Below, piece by piece: positions 53,793 through 62,862 of a stretch of DNA of 64,000 bases. Position 1 is the stretch's first letter. The number at the start of each line of letters is the position of its first letter. A program made the position numbers and the translations under genes. Source of the stretch: Deltaproteobacteria bacterium (GTDB lineage: Bacteria > Myxococcota_A > UBA9160 > SMWR01); contig JAFDDG010000003.1 in NCBI GenBank assembly GCA_019310965.1, positions 1 through 64,000 of the forward strand, read 5' to 3'. The notes beneath the pieces were generated by a model. That model saw only the letters and a list, made by a program, of their open reading frames with translations. It had not been told where the DNA came from and made no database searches.

Positions 53793-55199
53793 ATGCCCGC
53801 ACCTCAGGCCGTGCTCGACGCCATCGACTCCCGCTTCGATGCTACCTGCGACGAGCTGGTGGCGCTGACGCGCATCCCCGGGGTTTCGGCTGCAGGCTTC
53901 GATCCGGCGGAGCTGGTGCGCTCGGCCGACGCGGTGGCGGCGCTGTTCTCGGACGCTGGCCTCGACGATGTCGAAGTGCTGCGCATCGGCGACGCCCATC
54001 CTTATGTCGTCGCGGAGAAGCGCGGCCCGGGTGCAGGATTTCCCACGGTGTTGATCTACGCCCACCACGACGTGCAGCCCCCCGGCCGGCTCGACCGCTG
54101 GCTGACGCCGGCCTTCGAGCCGAGCGTGCGCGAGGATGGGCGTCTCTACGGCCGTGGCGTCGTGGACGACAAGGCCGGCATCCTGCTGCACGTGGCCGCG
54201 CTGCGTGCCTGGCTCGCCGTCGGCGAGCCGTTGCCCATCAACGTGAAGCTGATCGTCGAGGGCGAAGAGGAGATCGGCTCGGGGCACCTGGTCGAGTTTC
54301 TGCGCCAACATCGCGAGCGACTCGCCGCCGACGTCTTGGTGCTTTCCGACACCCAGAACCTCGACACCGGCATCCCGTCGCTCACGACGAGTTTGCGCGG
54401 CATCGTGCAGGTGGACGTCACCGTGCGTGTGCTCGACCACCCGCTGCACAGTGGCATGTGGGGCGGGCCGCTGCCGGACGCGGCGACGGCGCTCTCGCGC
54501 TTGCTCGGTCGGCTCGTCGACGATGCGGGCCGTTGCGCCGTCCCCGAGCTCGACGCGGACGTGCCTGCGCCGAGCCGCGCCGAGCGCGCGGAGATTGCGG
54601 CGCTGCCCTACGACGAAGCCACCTTCCGCCGCGACGCCGGCATTCTCGACGGAGTGCCGCTCGTTGACGAAGCCGGTCGCTCGCCCTACGAGCAGCTCTG
54701 GTTCCGGCCGAGTATCGCCGTCACTGCGCTCGAAGCCGTGCCCTTCGCCACTGCGGCGAACCAGCTCGTGGACGAAGCGCGTGCGCGCATCGGCGTGCGG
54801 GTGGCGCCCGGGCAGGATCCGGAACGGGTCGCGCGGTGCGTCGTCGATTTCGTGACCACCGCGCCGCCCTTCGGCGCGCAGGTCGAGGCCCACGTCGTGG
54901 CCAAAGTGCCCGGCTGGCGCACGCGTGCCGAGGGCCCCGCCTATGTCGCGGCGCGCCGCGCTCTGGCCGCCGGCTTCGGTCGCGACGCGGTCAGCATCGG
55001 CTGTGGGGGCACGATCCCCTTCGTCGCACCCTTCGGTGAGGTCATGGGCGGTATTCCCCAGCTGCTTCTCGGCCTCGAAGACCCGCCCTGCAACGCCCAC
55101 GGCGAGAACGAGAGCCTCGACCTCGACGACTTCCGCAAAGCGGCGTACGCCTCGGCGCATCTCTTGAGCGAGCTGGCCCGCCTCCACGAGTCAGGCTAG
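53793..55199 (+). CDS. M20 family metallopeptidase (dipeptidase-like)
   Basis: This 468-residue enzyme belongs to the M20/M25/M40 family, which binds two zinc ions. The metal and catalytic residues appear in YAHHDVQPPG (about 88-97), GRGVVDDKAG and EGEEEIGS, and a middle dimerisation domain contains VRVLDHPLHSGMWGG. Relatives cleave dipeptides or acylated amino acids in the cytoplasm; no signal peptide is seen. It lies 51 bases before aconitase on the same strand and may be co-transcribed with it. Confidence 0.88.
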   Translation: MPAPQAVLDAIDSRFDATCDELVALTRIPGVSAAGFDPAELVRSADAVAALFSDAGLDDVEVLRIGDAHPYVVAEKRGPGAGFPTVLIYAHHDVQPPGRLDRWLTPAFEPSVREDGRLYGRGVVDDKAGILLHVAALRAWLAVGEPLPINVKLIVEGEEEIGSGHLVEFLRQHRERLAADVLVLSDTQNLDTGIPSLTTSLRGIVQVDVTVRVLDHPLHSGMWGGPLPDAATALSRLLGRLVDDAGRCAVPELDADVPAPSRAERAEIAALPYDEATFRRDAGILDGVPLVDEAGRSPYEQLWFRPSIAVTALEAVPFATAANQLVDEARARIGVRVAPGQDPERVARCVVDFVTTAPPFGAQVEAHVVAKVPGWRTRAEGPAYVAARRALAAGFGRDAVSIGCGGTIPFVAPFGEVMGGIPQLLLGLEDPPCNAHGENESLDLDDFRKAAYASAHLLSELARLHESG

Positions 55200-55250
55200 C
55201 GGTCCTCTGCATGCGCTAACGTGCGACCCCCCGGAGTGTCAGGAGGAGTC

Positions 55251-57533
55251 ATGCCCACCATCGAAACCACGCTGGAGCTGGTGCGCTCCGTCTACCAGAA
55301 GCTCGAGCGAGGTGTCGCCGCGATTCGCGACCGCTTCGGGCGTCCGCTCACCTACGCCGAGAAGGTCTTCCTCGGGCACCTGGTGGATCCGGCCGGCGCC
55401 GAGATCGTGCCGGGCAAGAGCTATATGGATACGCAGCCGGACCGCATCGCCATGCAGGACGCGACGGCGCAGATGGCGCTCCTGCAGTTCATGCTCGCCG
55501 GCAAGGACGAGACGGCGGTGCCGACCAGCGTGCACTGCGACCACCTGATCCAGGGGCACACGGGCGCGGAGAACGATCTGCGCATTGCGAACGACACCAA
55601 CCGCGAGGTCTACGACTTTCTGCGCAGCGCGGCTGCGCGCTACGGCATCGGCTTCTGGGGCCCGGGCGCCGGCATCATCCATCAAGTGGTGCTCGAAAAG
55701 TATGCCTTCCCCGGCGGCATGATGATCGGCACCGATTCGCACACCCCGAACGCCGGCGGCCTGGGAATGTTCGCCTGCGGCGTCGGGGGTGCCGACGCCG
55801 TCGACGTGATGGCCGGCTTCCCGTGGGAGGTACTCCACCCGCAGCTCGTGGGCGTCCGGCTCACCGGCTCGCTCTCGGGCTGGACCGCGCCCAAGGATGT
55901 GATCTTGAAGGTGTGCGATCTGCTCACCGTGAAGGGCGGCACCAATCGGGTGATCGAGTATTTCGGTCCGGGCACCGATTCGATCAGCTGCACCGGCAAG
56001 GGAACCATCACGAATATGGGTGCCGAGCTCGGCGCCACCACGTCGATCTTTCCGTACGACGAACGCATGGCGCTGTATCTCGAGTCGACGGGTCGTAAGG
56101 AGATCGCCGATCTCGCGAATCGATACAGAGCGCTGCTTCAGGCGGATCCGGAGGTGCACGCCGATCCGGAGCGTTTCTACGACGAGGTGGTCGAGATCGA
56201 CCTCTCCGAGCTCGCGCCGCACGTCGTCGGCCCGCACACGCCGGATCTCGCGCGGCCGGTCGCGCGCATGGGCCAGGATGCAAAGGAGAACGACTATCCC
56301 CTGAATCTCACCGCTGCTCTGATCGGTAGCTGCACGAACTCGTCCTACGAAGATCTCGAGCGCGCGGCCGACGTGGCGCGGCAGGCCCGGGCGCACGGCG
56401 CGAAGGCGAAGGCCAGGTTGTGGGTGACGCCGGGCTCCGAGCAGGTGCACCAGACGATCGAGCGCGATGGCCAGATACAGGATTTCGACGACATTGGCGG
56501 CATCGTGTTGGCCAACGCTTGCGGCCCCTGCATCGGGCAGTGGAAACGCGAGGACATCCAGGCCGGTGAGAGCAATTCGATCATCAGCTCCTACAACCGC
56601 AACTTCCGGCGCAGGAACGATGGCAACGCCGAGACGTTCTCCTTCATTGCCAGCCCCGAGATCGTGGTGGCCTACGCGCTGGCCGGCACCCTCGACTTCG
56701 ATCCGCTGAGCGACGAGATCGAGGCCGAGGACGGCACCCGTTTCAAGCTATCGCCTCCCGGCGACGCGCCCGAGGTGCCGTTGCGGGGCTTTGTCGAGAG
56801 CCACGCCGGCTACGCCGCGCCGCCGCCCGACAGTGAGCGCGCCGTCACGCGGGTCGATGTCGGTGCCGGCAGTGAGAGGCTCGAGCTGCTCGAGCCCTTT
56901 GCGCCGTGGGACGGCAACGATTACGTCGAGGTGCCGCTGCTGCTCAAGGCCAAGGGCAAGTGCACCACGGATCACATCTCGCCGGCAGGTCCCTGGCTGC
57001 GTTTCCGCGGGCACCTCACGAATATCAGCGACAATATGTTCGTGGGCGCCGTGAATGCGTTCAGCGACGAGATCGGTGCGGGTCTCGACCCGCTCTCTGG
57101 GGAGCGCGGCGTGGCCTTTTCCGAGGTCGCCAAGCGCTGCAAGGCCGCCGGCAAGCGCTGGGTTGCCGTGGGTGACGAAAACTATGGCGAGGGCTCGAGC
57201 CGCGAACACGCCGCGATGTCGCCGCGCCTGCTAGGCGCCGCCGCAGTGCTGGTGCGGAGCTTTGCGCGCATCCACGAGTCGAACCTGAAGAAGCAGGGCG
57301 TGCTTCCGCTGACCTTCGCAGATGCGGCGGACTACGAGAAAGTGCAAGAAGCCGACCAGGTGAGCGTGCTGGGGCTCTCGAGTCTGGCACCGGGGCAGCC
57401 GTTGCGGACCGTCTTCCGCCATGCGGATGGAAGCAGCGACGAGGTCTCCGTGAAGCACACCCTCTCGGACGAGCAGATCGAGTGGTTCCAGGCTGGCTCG
57501 GCGCTCAACCTGCTGCGTCGGAAGAACGCCTGA
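55251..57533 (+). CDS. acn: Aconitate hydratase (mitochondrial-type)
   Basis: This 760-residue Fe-S enzyme interconverts citrate and isocitrate in the TCA cycle. The cluster cysteines lie in IGSCTNSSYED and NACGPCIGQW. GTDSHTPNAGGLGM and GDENYGEGSSREHAA are further active-site motifs. The length is that of the mitochondrial aconitase type rather than the 890-residue AcnA. The ATG at 55251 follows AGGAGGAG; 10 upstream codons in frame are not supported. It is probably constitutive, and no iron-responsive element is visible. Confidence 0.93.
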   Translation: MPTIETTLELVRSVYQKLERGVAAIRDRFGRPLTYAEKVFLGHLVDPAGAEIVPGKSYMDTQPDRIAMQDATAQMALLQFMLAGKDETAVPTSVHCDHLIQGHTGAENDLRIANDTNREVYDFLRSAAARYGIGFWGPGAGIIHQVVLEKYAFPGGMMIGTDSHTPNAGGLGMFACGVGGADAVDVMAGFPWEVLHPQLVGVRLTGSLSGWTAPKDVILKVCDLLTVKGGTNRVIEYFGPGTDSISCTGKGTITNMGAELGATTSIFPYDERMALYLESTGRKEIADLANRYRALLQADPEVHADPERFYDEVVEIDLSELAPHVVGPHTPDLARPVARMGQDAKENDYPLNLTAALIGSCTNSSYEDLERAADVARQARAHGAKAKARLWVTPGSEQVHQTIERDGQIQDFDDIGGIVLANACGPCIGQWKREDIQAGESNSIISSYNRNFRRRNDGNAETFSFIASPEIVVAYALAGTLDFDPLSDEIEAEDGTRFKLSPPGDAPEVPLRGFVESHAGYAAPPPDSERAVTRVDVGAGSERLELLEPFAPWDGNDYVEVPLLLKAKGKCTTDHISPAGPWLRFRGHLTNISDNMFVGAVNAFSDEIGAGLDPLSGERGVAFSEVAKRCKAAGKRWVAVGDENYGEGSSREHAAMSPRLLGAAAVLVRSFARIHESNLKKQGVLPLTFADAADYEKVQEADQVSVLGLSSLAPGQPLRTVFRHADGSSDEVSVKHTLSDEQIEWFQAGSALNLLRRKNA

Positions 57534-57536
57534 CGC

Positions 57537-58460
57537 TCACTCGTCCTTGTCGGGCGGATAGATCAGCAACAGCTGTCCGGCCTCGCGACCGTTCGAGAAG
57601 ATCGGTGTGACGTCGCACCGCAGGTCTTGGCCCGCCTCGCTCAAGACCGCATCGCAGTTGCGTCCGATGGCGGAGCTCTTCGTTACGGCCACGCAATTTT
57701 CGGCGGCGGGATTCATGTCGACTACGACGCCCTTGCGATCGGCGAGGATCACGCCGATCGGAAGCTGCTCGATGAGGTCGTGCTGCGAAGCCGGGAGCGC
57801 CTGAAGCAGCGGGCCTCGGTCGAGCGCGCCGCGGAGCGCGACCAGGGTCACGCCGAACAACAGCGGCGTCGGGTCATAGGGGTCGAACAGGCCGCGGGCG
57901 ATGTAGGCGGCGTTGCCGGCCAGTGGGATCAGTGGTGACACGCCGACGCAGAGCCTCCGCACCCATTGCCCGGGTCGCCGCCAGCGCCAGGCCTCGATTG
58001 CGAACAGGGCACAGCCCGCCGTCACCAGGGCGTAGCCATAGCTTCCGGTCAGCCACCAGAGGGGCCCGTATTGATCCGTCTCCCCTTCGACCGTGAGCAT
58101 GAAGAGTGAGCTCCAGGAGTCTGAGTACAGCAGTGCGTAGGGAACGCTGAGGGGCGCCAGGAGAACGAGTGGGAACCAGGGCACGCGTCGTGCGAGGTCG
58201 AGGCGCGTCGCGTGGGCTGCGAAGCCCAGCCACAGAGGCGGCAGTGCAAGGATGCCCAGGTAACGGACGCGGTCCGCCACGATCTCGGGCATCGGTGCGT
58301 GGTGCTGCAGGATTGCGCCCAGGCACCAGATGATGGCGGAGGCCGTCAGGGCTGTGAAGGTCGTGTGGCCCGGTGTGGCGCGCTCGCGCTGCCAGACGCC
58401 CAACCAGACCCAGAAAGCCAGCAGGATGGTCAGTTCGAGTGCAATCGTGTAGAGGGGCAT
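57537..58460 (-). CDS. 7TM-sensor plus PAS protein without kinase domain
   Basis: This 307-residue protein has seven hydrophobic helices like the N-terminal 7TM region of some histidine kinases (to about residue 215), then a PAS-like domain (about 222-307; LIEQLPIGVILADRKGVVVDMNPAAENCV). No histidine kinase, cyclase or phosphodiesterase domain follows, and the gene ends 3 bases after aconitase stops on the other strand. It may be a truncated sensor or a partner protein. I start at the ATG at 58460; a TTG 11 codons earlier is possible. The missing output domain should be checked in relatives. Confidence 0.8.
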   Translation of the reverse strand: MPLYTIALELTILLAFWVWLGVWQRERATPGHTTFTALTASAIIWCLGAILQHHAPMPEIVADRVRYLGILALPPLWLGFAAHATRLDLARRVPWFPLVLLAPLSVPYALLYSDSWSSLFMLTVEGETDQYGPLWWLTGSYGYALVTAGCALFAIEAWRWRRPGQWVRRLCVGVSPLIPLAGNAAYIARGLFDPYDPTPLLFGVTLVALRGALDRGPLLQALPASQHDLIEQLPIGVILADRKGVVVDMNPAAENCVAVTKSSAIGRNCDAVLSEAGQDLRCDVTPIFSNGREAGQLLLIYPPDKDE

Positions 58461-58547
58461 ATGCGCAGCCGTATCGACCAGGCGAAAACCCAAATTGAGC
58501 TTCTGGGTCGGCGAGATGCGGCGCGGCAGAAGGGGTAGCGTTCGGGC

Positions 58548-59474
58548 GTGCCGGCCAGGACCCTAGTGATCTTGAACCCCGCGAGCCGGGGCGGGCGCCG
58601 GGCGGGCTGGGCGGAGTTCGAGGCGCGGCTGGTCGGGGCGCTGGGCGCCCTCGAAGTGGAGCGGACTCGGGGCCCCGGAGATGCGGCGCGCCTGGCCCGG
58701 GAGGCTGCCCGAGCCGGTGTCTCGCGCGTGCTCGTGGCCGGAGGCGACGGCACGCTGTCCGAGGCGGTGAATGGGCTGCTCGCCGCGGGTCTCGGCAACG
58801 CGGTCGAGCTGGGGCTGCTGCCGTTCGGGACCGGCAGCGATTTTGCGCGCGCACTGGGGATGCCTGCGGATCCGGCGCAGGCCGTCGAGGTGCTGGCCAG
58901 CGGCAAGCCGCGGCCTGTGGACGCGGGGCGGCTTCGCAGCATCGATGCCCAGGGCCGCGAGCGCACCGTGTGGTTCGCAAATGAGGTGAGCGCCGGAGTG
59001 AGCGCCCAGGTCGTGTCCAACGTGAAGCGGGGGCTGCGCTGGCTCGGCGGTCGTGCGGCATTCCAGTGGGCGACGCTGCGCGCGCTCGTCGCCTATTCGC
59101 CGGCGGAGCTGGTCGTGCGGGTCGATGGTGCGATCGCCTTCGAGGGACCCGCCGCCCTGGTGGTGGCGGCGAATGGTGGCTGGTTCGGCGGCGGCATGCA
59201 CGTGGCGCCGGCGGCGCGTCTCGATGACGGCCTGCTCGACGCGGTCGTCGTGCGAGGCCTGGCGGGCGCGCGACTGCTGCCGAAGTTGCGCAAGCTGTAC
59301 ACCGGTGACCACGTATCGGATCCGGCGGTGTGTTGTTTGCGCGGGCGCGAGATCTCGATCGAAGCGCGCGCGGGCGAGGTGCCGCTCGAGGCAGACGGCG
59401 AGCTGGCTGGGTGCCTGCCCGCCTGCATCGAAGTGTTGCCGGGGGCGCTCACGCTGTTGGCGCCCGCTTCGTGA
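58548..59474 (+). CDS. YegS/DGK-type lipid kinase
   Basis: This 308-residue protein belongs to the diacylglycerol/sphingosine kinase-like family. The phosphate-binding GGDGT lies at residues 65-69 and the LGLLPFGTGSDFARALG motif follows near 90. It should phosphorylate a lipid such as diacylglycerol, phosphatidylglycerol or a sphingoid base with ATP. The frame starts at a GTG at 58548. Its stop overlaps the GTG of the queuosine-salvage gene (GTGA), so the two are probably translated together. A sphingoid substrate would fit the oxoamine synthase at 41269-42471 but this is only inference. Confidence 0.87.
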   Translation: MPARTLVILNPASRGGRRAGWAEFEARLVGALGALEVERTRGPGDAARLAREAARAGVSRVLVAGGDGTLSEAVNGLLAAGLGNAVELGLLPFGTGSDFARALGMPADPAQAVEVLASGKPRPVDAGRLRSIDAQGRERTVWFANEVSAGVSAQVVSNVKRGLRWLGGRAAFQWATLRALVAYSPAELVVRVDGAIAFEGPAALVVAANGGWFGGGMHVAPAARLDDGLLDAVVVRGLAGARLLPKLRKLYTGDHVSDPAVCCLRGREISIEARAGEVPLEADGELAGCLPACIEVLPGALTLLAPAS

Positions 59475-60427
59475 GCGGCGATGTCTTTGACCGCATCCGT
59501 CTGGCCTGCGCGAGGGTCGCCGAGGTGGCGAAGCAGGTGCACATCGACGCTGCCGGCCTGGAGCGCCTTGCCGGCGAGCTGGTCGTCTCCGGCATCGAAC
59601 CGCTGCTCGATCCGGTTCACGAGCCCTACGAGGATCCGGCCACGACCCTCGCCTTCGTCATGACTCTCGATGCGATCAACTTCGGCTCTGGCTGGTTTCC
59701 GCAGCTGCGCAAGCGCGACGGCTGCTCGGGCTACTTCAGCGTGGCGCTGGCCCTGCGCGAGCGCTTCGATGCGCGGGGTGCGTGGTCCGCCGCGGAGCTG
59801 CGCACGCTGACGACCCAGCAGTGTGCGGATGTCTTCGGCCAGCCGGACCCAGACGCCCAGGAGCTGATGGCGCACTTCGCCCAGGCGTTGCGCGATCTCG
59901 GCGCCTGGCTCGAGGAGCGCCACGCGGGCAGCTTCGAAGTGGCGGTGGCTGCGGCTGGCTGCTGCGCCGCGCGTCTCGTGGAAGGGCTCGCGCAGATGCC
60001 CTTCTATCGCGACGTGACGCGTTACAGCGGCTTCGAGGTGCCTCTCTACAAGCGCGCGCAGATCACTGCGAATGATCTGGCCACGGCGTTCGGCGGCGCG
60101 GGACCGGGTCACTTCGACGACATCGAGCGGCTGACGATGTTCGCCGACAACCTGGTGCCGCACGTGCTGCGCTGCGAGGGTGCGCTCGTCTACGACGCCG
60201 AGCTGGCGGGCCGCATCGAGTCGGGCGAGCGACTGGCGGTGGGCGAGCCGGCCGAAGTGGAGATCCGGGCCGTGGGCCTGCACGCCGTCGAGCGTTGCGT
60301 GGCGCTGTGCCGTGCGGCCGGGGCTTCGGTAGGCGCCCGCTTGCTCGACACCCTGCTCTGGCAGCGCGGGCAGCGGCCGGAGATCAAGGCGCACCCGCGG
60401 CACCGGGCGCGGAGCACCTACTACTGA
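59471..60427 (+). CDS. Queuosine-salvage (Qng1/DUF2419) family protein
   Basis: This 318-residue protein matches the queuosine nucleotide N-glycosylase family, which releases queuine from queuosine nucleotides so that tRNA can be re-modified. Diagnostic parts are a LDAINFGSGWFPQLRKRDGCSGYF segment near 75 and the later ITANDLATAFGG and FADNLVPHVLRC segments. It starts at a GTG that overlaps the lipid-kinase stop (GTGA at 59471-59474); longer frames upstream are shadows of that gene. Bacterial members exist but are less common than eukaryotic ones. A salvage pathway would need a queuine-accepting Tgt or other enzyme not seen here. Confidence 0.83.
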   Translation: MSGDVFDRIRLACARVAEVAKQVHIDAAGLERLAGELVVSGIEPLLDPVHEPYEDPATTLAFVMTLDAINFGSGWFPQLRKRDGCSGYFSVALALRERFDARGAWSAAELRTLTTQQCADVFGQPDPDAQELMAHFAQALRDLGAWLEERHAGSFEVAVAAAGCCAARLVEGLAQMPFYRDVTRYSGFEVPLYKRAQITANDLATAFGGAGPGHFDDIERLTMFADNLVPHVLRCEGALVYDAELAGRIESGERLAVGEPAEVEIRAVGLHAVERCVALCRAAGASVGARLLDTLLWQRGQRPEIKAHPRHRARSTYY

Positions 60428-60480
60428 CGTCGGGGAGATCGGCGGGTACGGCTCGAGACAGCTCGTGCGGGTCGGCGTGC

Positions 60481-62085
60481 TCACCGCGCTGCGTGCGTTG
60501 GTCCGGTGGCGAGGCGCTCCTCGCCCGGGGCTTCTGCGTCGGAGTCGAGCGGCGGGCGCCGCGTCGTCGCGCCGTCGCCCGACGCATTCGAAGGCTCGGG
60601 CACCGGTTCGGGCTCGGCCTCTCCACGGGGTGCGAGGCTTAGCTCGCGGAGCGCAGCGCAGAGACGCGCGCGAACCTCCTCGTGGAGCCAGGCGGCGCGC
60701 AAGCCGTCCCGGCAAGCCGCGTCGACGCTGTGCGGGGCCAGCTGCGTCGGCAGTGCGACCACGAGTGCGGCGATGTGTTCGCCGATGCGCAGCAGCGCCG
60801 GCCGGAGCTCGTCGTCGAGATCCGGCAGTGTCGCCGGCGGCGCGAAGTCGGGATCGCGCACCGCTGCCATCTGCACCTCTTTCGCCGCATCCATCTGGGC
60901 TCGAGTGAAGGCGCGGATTGCCGCCTCCCGTGGCGCCGGCCGTCCCGTGGCTTCGGCGACCTCGCGCACGGCCGTGACGGTGGCGTCGAGGACCTTGCGC
61001 TCCCGCGCCGGTGCCGCGATGGGACGAGCGTTTGCGCGCTTCGCGGCGGCTACGCTCGGCATCAGTGCGAGCCGCTCGTCCATGGCTGCGACGAGCGCGG
61101 CGAGAGGGGTCGCCGTCGGTTCTCCTGCATTGCGCCCGAAATGGCGGGTGCGCAGCTCTGCCAGGGCACCGTCGGCTTCGCGTTCGAGCAGCCACGTGTC
61201 GAGGTCGCGGGCGAGATCGCCGTGCTCGGCGTACACCAGATAGGCCTTCCGGTCCCGGGTCAAGGGACCGAAGCGCCGCACGTCTTCGACGGTGGCCTGC
61301 CAGGCCGGGGCCTCCACGCTGTCGGTCACCACCGCATCGACGCTGCCGCGCGCCAGGGCGCCCAACACGCCCGCGTTGTCCGCAATGGCCACCAGCGTTG
61401 CGAGGCGGAACTGCCGCCGGGCGACCTGTTCGAGGTGGCCGCCGGCATTGACGCCGACGCGGGTGCCGCGCTGATCGAGCTCGTGGGGCGATGATGCCGT
61501 GGTGGGCTCGCGCACCAGCACGACGGCGCCGGTCTCGAGCAGCGGCACGCTGAAGCGCCCCGCAATGCTGCGCTCCGTGCGCAGCGTCACTCCCGACATG
61601 GCGACGTCGAAGCGGCCCTCGGCGAGCGCCTCGAGCAGCTCCGGCCACGCGAAGCGCACGAACTCGAGCGAGAGGCCGCGGTCCTCGGCGTAGGCACGGG
61701 CGACGTCGATGTCGAAGCCCGTCAGCCCGCGCGGTCCGGCCAGGCTGAAGGGCGCGTAGTCACCGCTGGTGCCGACCCGAAGAACGTCCGCTGAACCCGC
61801 TGCTGGCAGGCACAAGCTCAGCGCTGCGAGCCAGGCGGTGCAGCGGCGGGCACTCGCCGTCCGCCGCGCGTGCAGCCAGGCTAGAAGCTGCGTCGGAGTG
61901 TTTCGCAGGCGGCCAATATGATGAGGATAGCGGCAGGAGCGGGCTGTTGCGGTCGATGCTGCAACCGCGCGTCGACCGCAGCCTTGAGGGTCTGGCGATC
62001 GCGTCAGCGCCGAGCAGAAGCGGCACGAGAGCGGGGGATCGCTTGCGGTGGGTGGAAAATGACATGATCGCGGCCCTGCCCGCAT
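60481..62085 (-). CDS. Periplasmic binding-type (cyclohexadienyl-dehydratase-like) domain fused to chorismate mutase
   Basis: After a signal-like stretch (AWLAALSLCLPAAGSA) comes a solute-binding-protein type 3 domain (VLRVGTSGDYAPFSL; TGFDIDVARAYAEDRG; FDVAMSGVTLRTERS), the fold of amino-acid-binding proteins and of PheC cyclohexadienyl dehydratase. Then a chorismate-mutase AroQ-like helical domain follows (about 61110-60850; LVAAMDERLALM, FTRAQMDAAKEVQ). Together they could convert chorismate to phenylpyruvate in the periplasm. The tail is low-complexity. The start is uncertain: the ATG at 62085 precedes the signal by an unlikely 70 or so residues, and I found no ATG, GTG or TTG between. 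Confidence 0.72.
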   Translation of the reverse strand: MRAGPRSCHFPPTASDPPLSCRFCSALTRSPDPQGCGRRAVAASTATARSCRYPHHIGRLRNTPTQLLAWLHARRTASARRCTAWLAALSLCLPAAGSADVLRVGTSGDYAPFSLAGPRGLTGFDIDVARAYAEDRGLSLEFVRFAWPELLEALAEGRFDVAMSGVTLRTERSIAGRFSVPLLETGAVVLVREPTTASSPHELDQRGTRVGVNAGGHLEQVARRQFRLATLVAIADNAGVLGALARGSVDAVVTDSVEAPAWQATVEDVRRFGPLTRDRKAYLVYAEHGDLARDLDTWLLEREADGALAELRTRHFGRNAGEPTATPLAALVAAMDERLALMPSVAAAKRANARPIAAPARERKVLDATVTAVREVAEATGRPAPREAAIRAFTRAQMDAAKEVQMAAVRDPDFAPPATLPDLDDELRPALLRIGEHIAALVVALPTQLAPHSVDAACRDGLRAAWLHEEVRARLCAALRELSLAPRGEAEPEPVPEPSNASGDGATTRRPPLDSDAEAPGEERLATGPTHAAR

Positions 62086-62353
62086 GGAGGGCGCTCTCCC
62101 ATCAATCGGGGCTTTGGGCCCTGCGCCGCGCCCCATGCGCCCGCCGCCGGCGGGGCGGGAGAGCCGTTGGTGTGCCTGTGGGTGCCGTTCACGCGGGCTC
62201 CGGGAGCCGCTACAGGGCTTGCCTCCCTCTATTTGACCGCCCCCGCAGCATCCCCTAACCTCCGGCGCTCATTGCGTTTCTTGCCATGCCGGCGAGAGCG
62301 CTCCCCGGTTTCGTCCGCCGATCGATTGCGGCATCAATGAGAGGGCCGTCGCC

Positions 62354-62854
62354 ATGCTACGTCTCGAAGACGTCGAGGCCAGCGCCCGCGTTACGCACAA
62401 GAATACGGGCCTGCGCTACTCGATCGTGGAAGCGGGCGACGAAGAGGTTCTGCTTTCGCCCGAGTCCGAGGGGCTCAAGGATCTCGAGGTTCCGCTCAAG
62501 CTCTTCCGCGAGGAGTTCGTGCTCACGGATCGCTTCAGCGTCGCCCGCGGGCGACGTCGTGGCCGCGGCGGGCGGAGTCGTGCGCAGCGCACGGCCCCGA
62601 TGCCGAGCGGGCCCCGCGTGAAGGGCCGCATCAAGAAGCTGGTGCGCGAACGCGGCTTCGGCTTCGTGCGCGGTGACGACGGCAAGGAAGTCTTCTTCCA
62701 CCGGTCGGGCCTGGGCGCCACCGACTACGACGGGCTCTCTGAAGGTGACGTGGTGGAGTACGTGGTGCAGGAAGGCCCCCGCGGCGCTCGCGCCGAGAAC
62801 GTGCGCCACGTCGTCGAGGGCGGGGCCGAAGTGGCGGCAGGCACGCCCTCGTAG
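62354..62854 (+). CDS. Cold-shock domain protein with extra N-terminal domain
   Basis: This 166-residue protein ends in a cold-shock domain (about 88-155) with the RNA-binding motifs GFGFV and VFFH and a final GARAENVRHV. It should bind single-stranded RNA or DNA. The first 65 residues (ARVTHKNTGLRYSIVEAGDE near the start) form an unrecognised beta-rich domain, joined by an Arg/Gly-rich linker (RGRRRGRGGRSR) that resembles RGG-type RNA-binding segments. It is separate from the single-domain Csp proteins. Its 3' end lies 8 bases from convergent nadE. Confidence 0.85.
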   Translation: MLRLEDVEASARVTHKNTGLRYSIVEAGDEEVLLSPESEGLKDLEVPLKLFREEFVLTDRFSVARGRRRGRGGRSRAQRTAPMPSGPRVKGRIKKLVRERGFGFVRGDDGKEVFFHRSGLGATDYDGLSEGDVVEYVVQEGPRGARAENVRHVVEGGAEVAAGTPS

Positions 62855-62862
62855 GGCCCCGG

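Noticed and set aside
59093-61648. Open frame of 851 codons antisense to the lipid kinase and queuosine-salvage genes
   Set aside because: It runs across two coupled plus-strand genes and has arginine/alanine-rich shadow composition.
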